Assembly (NCBI GenBank): GCA_035525495.1
Contig: DATLED010000062.1
Span: forward strand, 7,496-71,495
Origin: DATLED01 sp035525495
GTDB lineage: Bacteria; Actinomycetota; Acidimicrobiia; Acidimicrobiales; CADCTF01
DNA: 64,000 bases
Direction of reading: 5' to 3'
Under the pieces are notes generated by a model that did no database searches, was not told the origin of the DNA, and was given only the letters and a program-made list of their open reading frames with translations. Below, piece after piece: positions 16,981 through 25,795 of the stretch. The first letter of the stretch is position 1. Each line of letters starts with the position of its first letter. The position numbers were made by a program, and so were the translations under genes.

Positions 16981-17799
16981 ATGACCGCGGTCGTTGCGGC
17001 ACCAGAGCCGCTCCTCCGGGTGCGGAACGTCGAGGTCGTCTACAGCGACGTGATCCTCGTATTGCGCGGCGTCAGCCTCGAGGTGCCGACCGGGTCGATC
17101 GTCGCCGTACTCGGCGCCAACGGAGCGGGCAAGACGACGCTGCTCCGGGCGCTGAGCGGATTGTTGCCGTCGCACCGCGGCAGGATCACCAAAGGGTCCA
17201 TCGAGCTCGAAGGCAAGGCGATCCACGAGCTCGAAGCCCCGTCGATCGTGCGCCGTGGTGTCAGCCAGGTCATGGAGGGCCGGCGGATCTTCGCGGAGCT
17301 GTCGGTCGACGACAACCTGCGCGCCGGGGGGTTTTCCCGGAAGAACCGCGGTGAGCTCAAGGCGTCGCACGACCGCGCCATGGAGCTGTTCCCCGTGCTC
17401 AAGCAGCGACGCAAGGCGACGGCGGGGTATCTGTCCGGCGGCGAGCAGCAGATGCTGGCGATCGCGCGCGCATTGATGGCTTCACCGCGCCTGCTGTTGC
17501 TGGACGAGCCGTCGCTCGGTCTCGCGCCGAGGATCGTCGAGCAGATCCGTTCGATCATCGTGGACATCAACGCGCAGGGGACCAGCGTCCTCGTCGTCGA
17601 GCAGAACGCGATGATGGCGCTGTCGATCGCGAGCCACGGGTTCGTCATGGAGCACGGCAAGGTCGTCCTCGACGGCGCGGCATCGGCGCTCATGGAGAAC
17701 CAGGACGTCCGGGAGTCGTACCTCGGCATGGGAGAGCAGGGAAGGACCTCGTTCCGCGACGTCAAGAGCTACCGGCGCAAGAAGCGATGGAGCGCGTGA
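16981..17799 (+). CDS. livF: Branched-chain amino acid-type ABC transporter ATPase LivF
   Basis: The 272-residue ATPase has Walker A (GANGAGKTT), the signature LSGGEQQ, Walker B 'LLLLDEPSLGLAP' and the switch region 'VLVVEQN' typical of LivF. It pairs with LivG below to power uptake by LivHM. The C-terminus is extended and basic (VKSYRRKKRWSA). It overlaps livG by 13 bases. It is the first gene of a six-gene operon (livF-livG-ligase-livH-livM-livK). Confidence 0.92.
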   Translation: MTAVVAAPEPLLRVRNVEVVYSDVILVLRGVSLEVPTGSIVAVLGANGAGKTTLLRALSGLLPSHRGRITKGSIELEGKAIHELEAPSIVRRGVSQVMEGRRIFAELSVDDNLRAGGFSRKNRGELKASHDRAMELFPVLKQRRKATAGYLSGGEQQMLAIARALMASPRLLLLDEPSLGLAPRIVEQIRSIIVDINAQGTSVLVVEQNAMMALSIASHGFVMEHGKVVLDGAASALMENQDVRESYLGMGEQGRTSFRDVKSYRRKKRWSA

Positions 17800-18590
17800 G
17801 CCGGCCGGTCGGCCCTGAGGCGGTCACCGCCCTGCTCGAGGTCAGGGACGTGAGTCTCCGCTTCCGGGGCGTGACGGCCCTCGACGCGGTGAGCTTCGAC
17901 GTGCTCGACGGCGAGCTCTTCGCGGTCATCGGGCCGAACGGCGCGGGGAAGACGTCCATCTTCAACTGCCTCAACCAGGTCTACCGGCCGCAGGAGGGGC
18001 ACATCCGCCTCGGCGGCGTGGACCTCGTCGGAAAGCGTCCGCCCGAGACGGCGGCGCTCGGAGTGGCCCGCACGTTCCAGAACGTCGCGCTGTTCTCGAA
18101 CCTCGACGTCGTCGACAACCTCATGCTCGGCCGCCACCATGTGATGAGGACCGGTTTCCTGGCCGGAGCGCTCTGGCGCGGTCCGGCCCGCAAGGAGGAG
18201 GTCGCCAACCGGGCGCGCTGCGAGGAGATCATCGACTTCCTCGAGCTGCAGCCGCATCGCCTGTCCCCCGTCGGCGTCCTGCCCTACGGCGTGCAGAAGC
18301 GCATCGAGCTCGGGCGGGCGCTGGCCATGGAGCCGAAGCTGCTGCTGCTCGACGAGCCCGTCGCCGGCATGAACCTCGAGGAGACCGAGGACATGGCGCG
18401 GTACATCCTCGACATCAAGGCGCGCCTCGGCGTCGCCATGATTCTGGTGGAGCACGACATGCACATGGTCATGGACATCGCCGATCGTGTGATGGTGCTC
18501 GACTTCGGTCGCGTGATCGCCACGGGACGGCCCGACGAGGTGCAGGCCGACCCCGAGGTCATCCGCGCGTACCTGGGGGAAGCATCGTGA
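17787..18590 (+). CDS. livG: Branched-chain amino acid-type ABC transporter ATPase LivG
   Basis: The 267-residue ATPase has Walker A (GPNGAGKTS), Walker B (LLLLDEPVAGMN) and the LivG-type 'VARTFQNVALF' Q-loop segment. The signature motif is degenerate: 'LPYGVQKRIELGRAL' replaces LSGGQ, as is normal in LivG. ATG 17787 lies inside livF; the stop overlaps the ligase start (GTGA at 18587). Confidence 0.92.
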   Translation: MERVSRPVGPEAVTALLEVRDVSLRFRGVTALDAVSFDVLDGELFAVIGPNGAGKTSIFNCLNQVYRPQEGHIRLGGVDLVGKRPPETAALGVARTFQNVALFSNLDVVDNLMLGRHHVMRTGFLAGALWRGPARKEEVANRARCEEIIDFLELQPHRLSPVGVLPYGVQKRIELGRALAMEPKLLLLDEPVAGMNLEETEDMARYILDIKARLGVAMILVEHDMHMVMDIADRVMVLDFGRVIATGRPDEVQADPEVIRAYLGEAS

Positions 18591-20413
18591 CGGCGACCCT
18601 CGATGCACGCAGCGACGGTCCGAATGAGCTCATCGGCCGCTCATTGCCGGCGATCCTCCTCGCGCGGGCGGCGTCGACGCCGGACGACGTGGCCCTTCGC
18701 AAGAAGGCGCTCGGTCGGTGGCGCACCTACACGTGGCGCGAGTACGCGTCGCGTGCCAGCAGCATCGGGCGCGGACTGGCCGAGCTCGGCATCGAGGAGG
18801 GCGATCGAGTCGCGGTCCACAGCGAGAACCGCGTGGCATGGCTCCTCGCCGACATGGGAATCCAGGGCATCGGCGGTGTCACCGTCGGCGTCTACCCGAC
18901 GAGCCCCGCGGCTGAGGTCGAATACCTCCTCGGTCACTCGGAAGCACGCGTCGTGATCGTCGAGGACCAGGAGCAGCTCGACAAGACGCTGGCGGTGCGC
19001 AGCCGGCTTCCCGAGCTCGAGAAGATCGTGCTCCTCGACGACACCGGGTTGCGCGGCTTCACGGACCCCATGGTGATCACGCTGGCCGAGCTCGAGGCGC
19101 TCGGCTCCCGACGTCCGGAGGAGGAGTTCGCGCGCCGGGTGGCAGAGATCGACGAGTCGAGGGTCGCGGCGATCGTCTACACGTCTGGAACGACGGGTCC
19201 GCCGAAGGGAGCGATGCTCACCCACCGCAGCCTGTTGGCGGCGGCGTCGGCGACGGCGAGCGCCTTCGGCATGAAGGCAGGCGACGAGGTCGTGTCCTAC
19301 CTGCCGCTGTGTCACGTGGCCGAGCGGCTGATCTCCCTCGTGAACGCGATCGCGTTGGGGTACGTCGTCAACTTCCCGGAGAGCCCGAACACGGTGGCGC
19401 AGGATCTCGCCGAGATCCAGCCGACCTTCTTCCTCGGCGTTCCTCGCGTCTGGGAGAAGTACCTGGCGTCGGTCGAGATCCGCATGGAGGACGCGTCGGC
19501 GCTGAAGCGCGCGAACTACCGCTTCTGGATGCGGCGCGGCCGGGCGATGGCGACCAAGAGGCTGGCCGGTGGCTCGCCTGGCGGGATCGTGTACTTGCTG
19601 GGGTGGCTGTTGCTGTACCGCACGATCCGGCGCAAGCTCGGGCTCGGCCGGGTGCGGGAAGCGGTGTCGGGTGCGGCCCCGATCGCGCCGCAGGTGCTCG
19701 AGTGGTTCTGGGCGATCGGCGTACCCGTGCGCGAAGGCTACGGTCAGACCGAGGGCACGGGGCTCGGCACGCTCAACCCGCGCGACGAGGTTCGCATCGG
19801 CACCGTCGGCAAACCAATGACCGGACTCGAGGTGCGCATCGCCGACGACGGGGAGATCCTCTTGCGGTCGCCCGCCGTCTTCGCCGGCTACTTCAAGGAC
19901 GACGAGGCGACCGCGGTCACGGTTGACGGCGACGGGTGGCTGCACACCGGCGACGTCGGGATGCTCGATCGCGACAGCTATCTCACGATCACCGATCGGA
20001 AGAGGGACATCATCATCACCGCCGGCGGAAAGAACGTCTCCCCGACGGAGATCGAGAACAAGCTCAAGGTGTCGCCCCACATCAAGGAGGCGGTCGTCCT
20101 CGGCGACCGGCGCAGGTATCTGACCGCGCTCATCGGAATCGAGCTCGACACCGTCGGGAACTGGGCGTCGAAGAATGGCGTGCCGTTCACCACCTACGCC
20201 GACCTGTCGTCGAAGCAAGAGGTCGTCGCGCTCGTCCAGGCGGTCGTCGATTCCGTGAACGAGGAGCTCGCGCAGGTCGAGACGATCAAGCGGTTCGCGC
20301 TGCTGACGAAGGAGCTCGATCACGAAGAGGGCGAGCTGACGGCGACCCAGAAGGTGAAGCGAGCAGCGATCGCGATGGAGTTCGCGGACCTCATCGAGGG
20401 CATGTACCAGTGA
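18587..20413 (+). CDS. Long-chain acyl-CoA synthetase (AMP-binding, FadD15-like)
   Basis: The 608-residue enzyme has the P-loop 'YTSGTTGPPKGAM' (~199-211), the 'GYGQTEG' motif, 'LHTGDVGMLD' and the C-terminal 'DRKRDIIITAGGKNVSPTEIE' hinge. It activates a carboxylic acid to the acyl-AMP and then the CoA thioester. It lies between the ATPase and permease genes of the transporter and overlaps livG by four bases, so the transported compound may be a carboxylic or fatty acid that is activated on entry, a vectorial acylation idea that remains an inference. Confidence 0.9.
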   Translation: MTATLDARSDGPNELIGRSLPAILLARAASTPDDVALRKKALGRWRTYTWREYASRASSIGRGLAELGIEEGDRVAVHSENRVAWLLADMGIQGIGGVTVGVYPTSPAAEVEYLLGHSEARVVIVEDQEQLDKTLAVRSRLPELEKIVLLDDTGLRGFTDPMVITLAELEALGSRRPEEEFARRVAEIDESRVAAIVYTSGTTGPPKGAMLTHRSLLAAASATASAFGMKAGDEVVSYLPLCHVAERLISLVNAIALGYVVNFPESPNTVAQDLAEIQPTFFLGVPRVWEKYLASVEIRMEDASALKRANYRFWMRRGRAMATKRLAGGSPGGIVYLLGWLLLYRTIRRKLGLGRVREAVSGAAPIAPQVLEWFWAIGVPVREGYGQTEGTGLGTLNPRDEVRIGTVGKPMTGLEVRIADDGEILLRSPAVFAGYFKDDEATAVTVDGDGWLHTGDVGMLDRDSYLTITDRKRDIIITAGGKNVSPTEIENKLKVSPHIKEAVVLGDRRRYLTALIGIELDTVGNWASKNGVPFTTYADLSSKQEVVALVQAVVDSVNEELAQVETIKRFALLTKELDHEEGELTATQKVKRAAIAMEFADLIEGMYQ

Positions 20414-20479
20414 CCCCCACCCACTTTCGAGCGCGAATGGGCGCTATGTGGCGCGCCGGTGTCCGAAAGCGGGTGGGGG
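20414..20479 (+). promoter_or_regulatory. Long hairpin covering the livH ribosome-binding site
   Basis: CCCCCACCCACTTTCG (20414-20429) pairs with CGAAAGCGGGTGGGGG (20464-20479), 15 of 16 positions. The left arm begins at the base after the acyl-CoA synthetase stop and the right arm is the G-rich Shine-Dalgarno region ending one base before the livH GTG (20481). A smaller AGCGC/GCGCT stem (20430-20445) lies in the loop. Folding of the RNA would hide the livH ribosome site or act as a processing or stability element inside the operon. Confidence 0.6.
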
Positions 20480-20480
20480 G

Positions 20481-21377
20481 GTGAAGGATCTCCTTCAGTT
20501 CCTGGTTGCTGGGGTGGCGGTCGGGACGCTGTACGCATTGGTGGCGCTGGGGTTCGTGATCATCTACAAGGCGACGGGCATCATCAACTTCGCGCAGGGC
20601 GCGCTGGCGCTCGTCGGGGCGTACCTCACGTACAACTTCTCGCAGACGTGGCGATTGCCGTTCTTCGTCAGCGTCGTCCTGGCGGTGATGGCCTGCGGCG
20701 CGCTCGGCCTCTTGATCGAGCGGGTGATCCTCTCCCGCATGGTCGGACAGCCGGTGTTCGCGGTGATCATGATCACGATCGGACTGTCGATCGTCATCGA
20801 CCAGGCGGTGATCATGATCTGGGGTGGCGGCACGCTTCCACTGGACGATCCGTGGCAGTTGTCGACGATCCAACTCGGCGACATCACCGTCCCCGAGAGC
20901 GACCTGGCCCGCATCGTCGTCGCCGCCGTGCTCCTCGCGACGTTCTTCCTCTTCTTCAAGTTCTCCGTCCTCGGCGTGGCCATGCGGGCGACAGCCAGCG
21001 ACCAGGAAGCCGCCTTGGCGCAGGGCATCAGCGTCCGCCGAATCGTCGGTGTCACGTGGGCCGTCGCCGCCGGCATCGCCACCACCGCGGGCGTGCTCCT
21101 CGCCTCGGGTGGACGTGGCGTCGAACCCTCCCTCAGCGTCATCGCCCTCGTCGCGTTCCCTGCCGTGATCCTCGGGGGGCTCGACTCGCCCGGAGGCTCC
21201 GTCGTCGGCGGCATCGTCATCGGCATCGTCGAGGTCCTGACCGCCGGCTACAGCGACAAGCTTCCCGAGTTCCTCGGCACCAACTTCCAGCGGGTCACCC
21301 CCTACGTTGTGCTCGTGCTCATCCTCCTCGTCCGCCCCTACGGTCTCTTCGGGACCAGGGAGGTACAGCGCGTGTGA
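20481..21377 (+). CDS. livH: Branched-chain amino acid-type ABC permease LivH
   Basis: The 298-residue protein has about eight hydrophobic helices and the LivH signatures: 'GVAVGTLYALVALGFVIIYKATGIINFAQG' is recognisable in parts near the N-terminus (NFAQG at ~residue 34), 'MRATASDQEAALAQGI' is the cytoplasmic coupling loop and 'GGLDSPGGSVVGG' follows. GTG 20481 is chosen because the helix starts soon after and a G-rich ribosome site precedes it. That site is inside a hairpin. It forms the inner-membrane channel with LivM. Confidence 0.9.
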   Translation: MKDLLQFLVAGVAVGTLYALVALGFVIIYKATGIINFAQGALALVGAYLTYNFSQTWRLPFFVSVVLAVMACGALGLLIERVILSRMVGQPVFAVIMITIGLSIVIDQAVIMIWGGGTLPLDDPWQLSTIQLGDITVPESDLARIVVAAVLLATFFLFFKFSVLGVAMRATASDQEAALAQGISVRRIVGVTWAVAAGIATTAGVLLASGGRGVEPSLSVIALVAFPAVILGGLDSPGGSVVGGIVIGIVEVLTAGYSDKLPEFLGTNFQRVTPYVVLVLILLVRPYGLFGTREVQRV

Positions 21378-21414
21378 GCGAAGCGAGCGGCCCGCCCGCC
21401 CAGAGGCGATCACC

Positions 21415-22512
21415 GTGAGTGCGATCGCCGACCGCCTTCGCCAGCCGCGCCTCGTCACCGATTACGGCGACGACCTGAAGCTCATGGGCACGCCGGTGAA
21501 GCGCCTCGGCATGCTCGTCCTCACCCTCGTGTACGTCGGCGCGCCGCTGTACCTCACGGACTTCCCGCTGTCGGTGCTCGACGTCGCTGGCATCTTCGTC
21601 ATCGGCACCATCGGCCTCAACCTCCTCACCGGGTACACGGGACAGGTCAGTCTCGGTCACGCCTTCTTCATGGCCATCGGGGCGTACGTGTGGGCCCACT
21701 TCGGAGGCGAGCAGGGCATGTCGATCCTCGTGTGGCTGCCCCTGGCGGCGGTGATCGGCGGGGTCGTGGGCGGCATCGTCGGACCGTTCGCCCTCCGACT
21801 TCGCGGCAACTACCTCGCGATCGTCTCGCTCGGCCTCGTCTTCATCGGCATCCACATCTGGAAGAACTTCGAGTCCGTCACCGGCGGTGGGATCGGCTTC
21901 ACCGGCGAGGACCGCAGCGCCTACCTCGGACCGCTCGACTTCGAGCACCTGAAGCTCGGCGCCCACGCCTACACCGTCGACCAGTCGTACTTCTGGTTGA
22001 TCTGGTCGGTCGTCGCCCTGGCCGCGCTGCTGGCCAAGAACATCGTGCGCTCGCGGCCCGGCCGCGCGATGCAGGCGATCCGTGATCGCGACGTCGCCGC
22101 CGCCATCGTCGGAGTCAACCTCGCGCGCTACAAGGTCGGCGCGTTCGTCCTGTCGAGCGCGCTCGCCGCCGTCGCCGGTGCGCTCTACGGCTCGTACTTC
22201 AACTTCGTGAACCCGGAGTACTGGAACCTGTTCCTCTCCGTCCAGTTCATCGCCATGGTGATCGTGGGCGGCGTCGGGACGATCTTCGGGTCCATCCTCG
22301 GAGGGCTGTTCGTCGGTAGCGTCCCCAGCCTCATCTCGAACTACGGGGACTCCATCCCGCTCATCGACCGGCTCGGCGTCAGCGTGCCGGAATTCAACGC
22401 CATCCTCTTCGGGATCGTGATCATCCTGTTCCTCGTGCTCGAACCGCACGGACTGGCGGGGATCTGGTTCCGGATCAAGGCCTACTTCCGGGCCTGGCCG
22501 TTCTCGTACTGA
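21415..22512 (+). CDS. livM: Branched-chain amino acid-type ABC permease LivM
   Basis: The 365-residue permease has about ten membrane helices, the 'GLNLLTGYTGQVSLGHAFFM' motif (residues ~66-85), the 'RSRPGRAMQAIRDRD' coupling loop (~220) and 'IVGGVGTIFGSILGG'. GTG at 21415 is taken as the start: an upstream extension would run through the livH end. It pairs with LivH and the two ATPases. Confidence 0.9.
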   Translation: MSAIADRLRQPRLVTDYGDDLKLMGTPVKRLGMLVLTLVYVGAPLYLTDFPLSVLDVAGIFVIGTIGLNLLTGYTGQVSLGHAFFMAIGAYVWAHFGGEQGMSILVWLPLAAVIGGVVGGIVGPFALRLRGNYLAIVSLGLVFIGIHIWKNFESVTGGGIGFTGEDRSAYLGPLDFEHLKLGAHAYTVDQSYFWLIWSVVALAALLAKNIVRSRPGRAMQAIRDRDVAAAIVGVNLARYKVGAFVLSSALAAVAGALYGSYFNFVNPEYWNLFLSVQFIAMVIVGGVGTIFGSILGGLFVGSVPSLISNYGDSIPLIDRLGVSVPEFNAILFGIVIILFLVLEPHGLAGIWFRIKAYFRAWPFSY

Positions 22513-22534
22513 CCACCAACAGGGGGACACCGCA

Positions 22535-23845
22535 ATGCTGCACGATCAGACCAGTCCGAACCGGCGCTTCGTCGCCGCGCTGCTCGCCCTGCTGCTGCTG
22601 GCCGCGGCCTGCGGCGGGCGCAACGACAACGAGGACGCGGCCGACGACAGCGCCGGCGACGACCGGTCGACGGCGACGACGGAGAAGAAGGAGCTCGTCG
22701 CCGGCCCGGGCTTCGACCTCTCGACGATCAAGGTCGGCGCGCTCACGCCGCTCACCGGGCCGGTCGCCGGCGTCATCGGGATCCCCCTCACCGAGGGCAA
22801 CAAGGTGTACCTCGAGAAGGTCAACGCCGCGGGCGGGATCGCCGGCAAGTACAAGCTCGAGCTGGTCGCCGAGGACAACGTCTACAACACCGACAACACG
22901 AAGACGAAGTACAAGCAGATCAAGGACCAGGTCGTGATGTTCGCCCAGATCCTCGGCACGCCGCCGACGTCTGCGGTGCTCGTCGACCTCAAGACCGACA
23001 AGATCATGGCGTCACCGGCGTCTCTCGACGCCCAGTGGATCGGCGAGGAGAACCTGCTGCCCGTCGGCGGTCCGTACCAGACGCAGATCATCAACGGCCT
23101 CGCGTACGCGCTCGACGAGGGGGGCGCCAAGGGCAAGACGGTGTGCGCCTTCGCAGCCGATGATGCATACGGCGAGGCCGGTCTCCAGGGACTCGAGTTC
23201 GCGGAGAAGGAGCTGAAGTTCACGAAGGGTCCGATCACGCGCTACACCGCCACGGACACCGACTTCACGGCGCAGGTCACGCAGCTCAAGAACGGCAACT
23301 GCGGCATCGTCGTCGACGTGTCGCTGCCGACGCAGACCAACACCATGCTCGGCAAGGCACAGCAGCTGGGCTTCGACCCGCAGTACTACGTCAACCAGTC
23401 ACCGACGTGGCTCTCGGCCTTCGCCGCCAGCCCGGTCTGGCAGAAGAACGTGCTGGTGATGGGCGAGGGAACGACGTGGGGCGACGAGACGGTGCCGGGG
23501 ATGAAGGAGATGCTCGCCGACGTCGCCAAGTTCCGGCCGGAGCAGAAGCCCGATTCCTATTTCACCTTCGGGTACGCGCAGATGAAGGCCGTCGTGAAGC
23601 TCCTCGAGAAGGCGGTCGAGATGGGCGACCTCAGCCGCGAGGGCATCCTCGGCGCCAGCAAGGAGCTCGGCACCGTGAAGTTCGACGGACTCTTCGGCGA
23701 CTACCGCTACGGCAAGGTCGAGGATCGCAAGCCGCCGAAGGCCAGCACCGTGTACAAGGTCAGCGCCACCGCGCCCGGTGGTCTCGAGGCGGTCAAGAAG
23801 AACTTCGAGTCCGACGCGGCCAAGAAGTTCGAACTGGGGAAGTAG
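22535..23845 (+). CDS. Substrate-binding lipoprotein of the Liv-type transporter (LivK-like)
   Basis: The 436-residue protein starts with a lipoprotein signal peptide ending in LLAAAC (Cys26 as the lipid-attached residue), then an acidic, Thr-rich linker (~30-52) and a type I periplasmic binding domain beginning 'IKVGALTPLTGPVAG'. A good ribosome site (AGGGGG) precedes ATG 22535. It captures the ligand at the outer face of the membrane. Length and sequence are those of the broad amino-acid/amide/urea group, so the ligand is not defined. Confidence 0.9.
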   Translation: MLHDQTSPNRRFVAALLALLLLAAACGGRNDNEDAADDSAGDDRSTATTEKKELVAGPGFDLSTIKVGALTPLTGPVAGVIGIPLTEGNKVYLEKVNAAGGIAGKYKLELVAEDNVYNTDNTKTKYKQIKDQVVMFAQILGTPPTSAVLVDLKTDKIMASPASLDAQWIGEENLLPVGGPYQTQIINGLAYALDEGGAKGKTVCAFAADDAYGEAGLQGLEFAEKELKFTKGPITRYTATDTDFTAQVTQLKNGNCGIVVDVSLPTQTNTMLGKAQQLGFDPQYYVNQSPTWLSAFAASPVWQKNVLVMGEGTTWGDETVPGMKEMLADVAKFRPEQKPDSYFTFGYAQMKAVVKLLEKAVEMGDLSREGILGASKELGTVKFDGLFGDYRYGKVEDRKPPKASTVYKVSATAPGGLEAVKKNFESDAAKKFELGK

Positions 23846-23887
23846 AGGGTCGCCAGCGAGCGGGCGGCACGCGGGTGGAGCGAGCCA

Positions 23888-24484
23888 TCAGAGCAGATCC
23901 TCCGCGGCCTGGCGCACCTGCCAGTCGCGGTCGTCCAACGCACGTCGGAGGGCCGTCTCCACGTCCTCGCCCTCGAAGGGGGCGAGGGCGAGGACGGCCC
24001 TGCGACGCACGGCCGGCTTGTCGGCGGTCGCCGCCAGGATCGCCGGCAGTCCGGCGGGATCGCCGATCGCACCGAGGGCGGCCACGGCCGCCTCGCGGAC
24101 GAGGGCATCCTGGTGCGTCGTCGCCATCGAGGCGAGCCGCCCCACGACGCCGGGCGCCGCGGGCGAGCCCCGTTCGCCGAGGGACCAGGCGGCGGTCTCG
24201 GCGACGAGCGGTTCGGCGTCGTCGAGCAGGTCCGACAGGTCGACCGACGGATGGGAGCGGGCCTCGGCCGCCGCTCGCTTTCGGACCTCGGGGGTGGGGT
24301 CGTGCAGGGCGGTCGTCAGGTCATCGTCGGTGAGGCGAGACAAGCGGGCCAGCGCGCCGAGGGCCGTCGCCCGAACCGACGGTGCCGGGTCGTCGACGAG
24401 CGCCCGCGCGGTGTCGACGTCGTCGGTGTGACCGGCGATCGCAGCCCGTCGTCGCCGAGTCGTCGTCTCAGGATCCGGGCCCAC
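23888..24484 (-). CDS. HEAT-repeat protein
   Basis: The ~198-residue protein is made of short helical pairs with the HEAT/PBS-lyase repeat pattern: 'PSVRATALGALARL', 'PEVRKRAAAEAR', 'ALVREAAVAALGAIGD', 'PAVRRRAVLALAPF' and 'WQVRQAAEDLL'. Such proteins are binding scaffolds or lyase subunits; no lyase-specific residues are seen. GTG 24484 is the most likely start but lacks a clear ribosome site, so the N-terminus is uncertain. It is convergent with the livK-like gene and divergent from the sortase gene. Confidence 0.75.
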   Translation of the reverse strand: MGPDPETTTRRRRAAIAGHTDDVDTARALVDDPAPSVRATALGALARLSRLTDDDLTTALHDPTPEVRKRAAAEARSHPSVDLSDLLDDAEPLVAETAAWSLGERGSPAAPGVVGRLASMATTHQDALVREAAVAALGAIGDPAGLPAILAATADKPAVRRRAVLALAPFEGEDVETALRRALDDRDWQVRQAAEDLL

Positions 24485-24547
24485 GATGCCGACATCGTCG
24501 TCGGCCGTGGGCGAGTACGCCAGCGGGGATGCGAAACTGGGAGCGCG

Positions 24548-25270
24548 ATGACCGACAAGCACCGACTCCTCCTGCTGGTCGCCAGCGGGATCCTCCTGTT
24601 CTCGGGTCTCGTCGCGGTCGTCGACGAACGATCCGTGCCGGCAAGGGCGTCGGAGTCGCCGCTGCTCGAGGTTTCGCCGCCGGAGACGACCACGACGACG
24701 GTCGCCGAGACCACGACGGCGGTGTCCGAGACGACCGTGCCGCCGGTCGAGGACCAGCAGTCGACCACGCGGCCCGCGGCGATGAGCGGCGGAGCCATCG
24801 TCCCGCCGAAGAACGCGTACGCACCAGAGCCGATCCAGGAGATCGGGACGATCGAGATCCCTCGCATCGGCCTGAACCACAAGATCATGCACGGCATCAC
24901 CTTGCGAAACATCGACTTCGGGCCAAGCCACTGGCCCGGGACGCCGCTGCCCGGCGAAGCCGGGAACGTCGTGTTCGCCGGCCACCGGGTGACCCACACC
25001 CACCCGTTCCGCCGCATCAACGAACTCGAGGCCGGCGACGACATCTTCTTCACGGTGGCGGGGGTCCGCAGCCACTACGTGGTGAGCGGCCACGAGGTCG
25101 TGTCGCCGAGCCGGCTCGACATCGTCAACCCGACGCCGACGCCGACGGCGACGCTCTTCGCCTGCCACCCGCCGGGGTCGGCGCGGCAGCGCTACGTCGT
25201 GCGGGCGGCCCTGGTCACCGCCGACGCGCAGCCTGCACCTGCCGAGTCCCCAATGCCGACGCCGGAGTGA
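24548..25270 (+). CDS. Class E sortase
   Basis: The 240-residue protein has an N-terminal membrane anchor (~6-24), a Thr/Pro-rich stalk (~45-85) and a sortase domain with His146 in FAGHRVTH, Cys206 in TLFACHP and the catalytic Arg in SARQRYVV. Sortases cleave a C-terminal LPxTG/LAxTG-like signal and join the protein to the cell wall or another surface protein. Class E is typical of high-GC actinobacteria. No substrate with a sorting signal lies next to it. Confidence 0.9.
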   Translation: MTDKHRLLLLVASGILLFSGLVAVVDERSVPARASESPLLEVSPPETTTTTVAETTTAVSETTVPPVEDQQSTTRPAAMSGGAIVPPKNAYAPEPIQEIGTIEIPRIGLNHKIMHGITLRNIDFGPSHWPGTPLPGEAGNVVFAGHRVTHTHPFRRINELEAGDDIFFTVAGVRSHYVVSGHEVVSPSRLDIVNPTPTPTATLFACHPPGSARQRYVVRAALVTADAQPAPAESPMPTPE

Positions 25271-25320
25271 GCGCCTCCACGGGCTAGCTCGGCGTGACCA
25301 TGAGAGAATCCTCAAGACGC

Positions 25321-25350
25321 CCGCACCCCGGTCCGATGCAGTGGGTGCGG
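25321..25350 (+). promoter_or_regulatory. Hairpin just upstream of a ribosome site
   Basis: CCGCACCC and GGGTGCGG form an 8-bp stem with a 14-base loop, ending directly before the AAAGGAG ribosome site of the gene at 25364. It could stabilise the 5' end of the message or end transcription from the sortase gene; no T-run follows. Confidence 0.4.
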
Positions 25351-25363
25351 AAAGGAGCGAGGC

Positions 25364-25789
25364 ATGTCGCACATGGTCATCTACCGGTCGGTCGAAGGAC
25401 AGCCCGTGTTCCATCAGGTCGAGAACCTGGAGGACGCAGCGAGGCACGTCGAGACCCTTCGGAATGCGGGGCAGGGCGGCGACGCCCGGATCTTCGCCAT
25501 GAAGGAAGTCAAGATCGAGGTCAAGACCTACTACCGGGTCGAAGTCGCTCCCGACGAGGCCCCTGCCGCCGCGCCGAAGCCGGCGGTCGCGGCGGACCCA
25601 GCCGCAGATGCAGCCGCGCCGCCACCGCCGCCGCCCGCTCCGGCGGGTCCCGCTCCGACCGCGCCCCCCGTCGCTGCCAACAACGCCCCGGCTGCAGCCG
25701 CGGCGGCCCCGGCAGCGGTCAAGCCCGAGCCGGCCGCCGCCGGTGCGGCCGCCAACGGCGGGCGCTTCGGGCTCTTCGGCAAGGGCTAG
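25364..25789 (+). CDS. Small conserved domain with Pro/Ala-rich tail, 141 aa
   Basis: Residues 1-60 form a compact alpha/beta unit (MVIYRSVEGQPVFHQVENLEDAARHVETLRN..., then KEVKIEVKTYYRVEV). The rest is a low-complexity Ala/Pro linker (~65-128) ending in 'GGRFGLFGKG'. AAAGGAG seven bases before ATG gives a strong start. No catalytic motif is visible and no function is assigned. The short conserved C-terminus after a linker suggests a protein-protein contact peptide. Confidence 0.65.
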   Translation: MSHMVIYRSVEGQPVFHQVENLEDAARHVETLRNAGQGGDARIFAMKEVKIEVKTYYRVEVAPDEAPAAAPKPAVAADPAADAAAPPPPPPAPAGPAPTAPPVAANNAPAAAAAAPAAVKPEPAAAGAAANGGRFGLFGKG

Positions 25790-25795
25790 TCGGCC

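Noticed and set aside
16981..23845. Naming the Liv-type operon as a leucine/isoleucine/valine importer
   Set aside because: The components fit the family, but the inserted acyl-CoA synthetase and the broad type of binding protein leave the substrate open.
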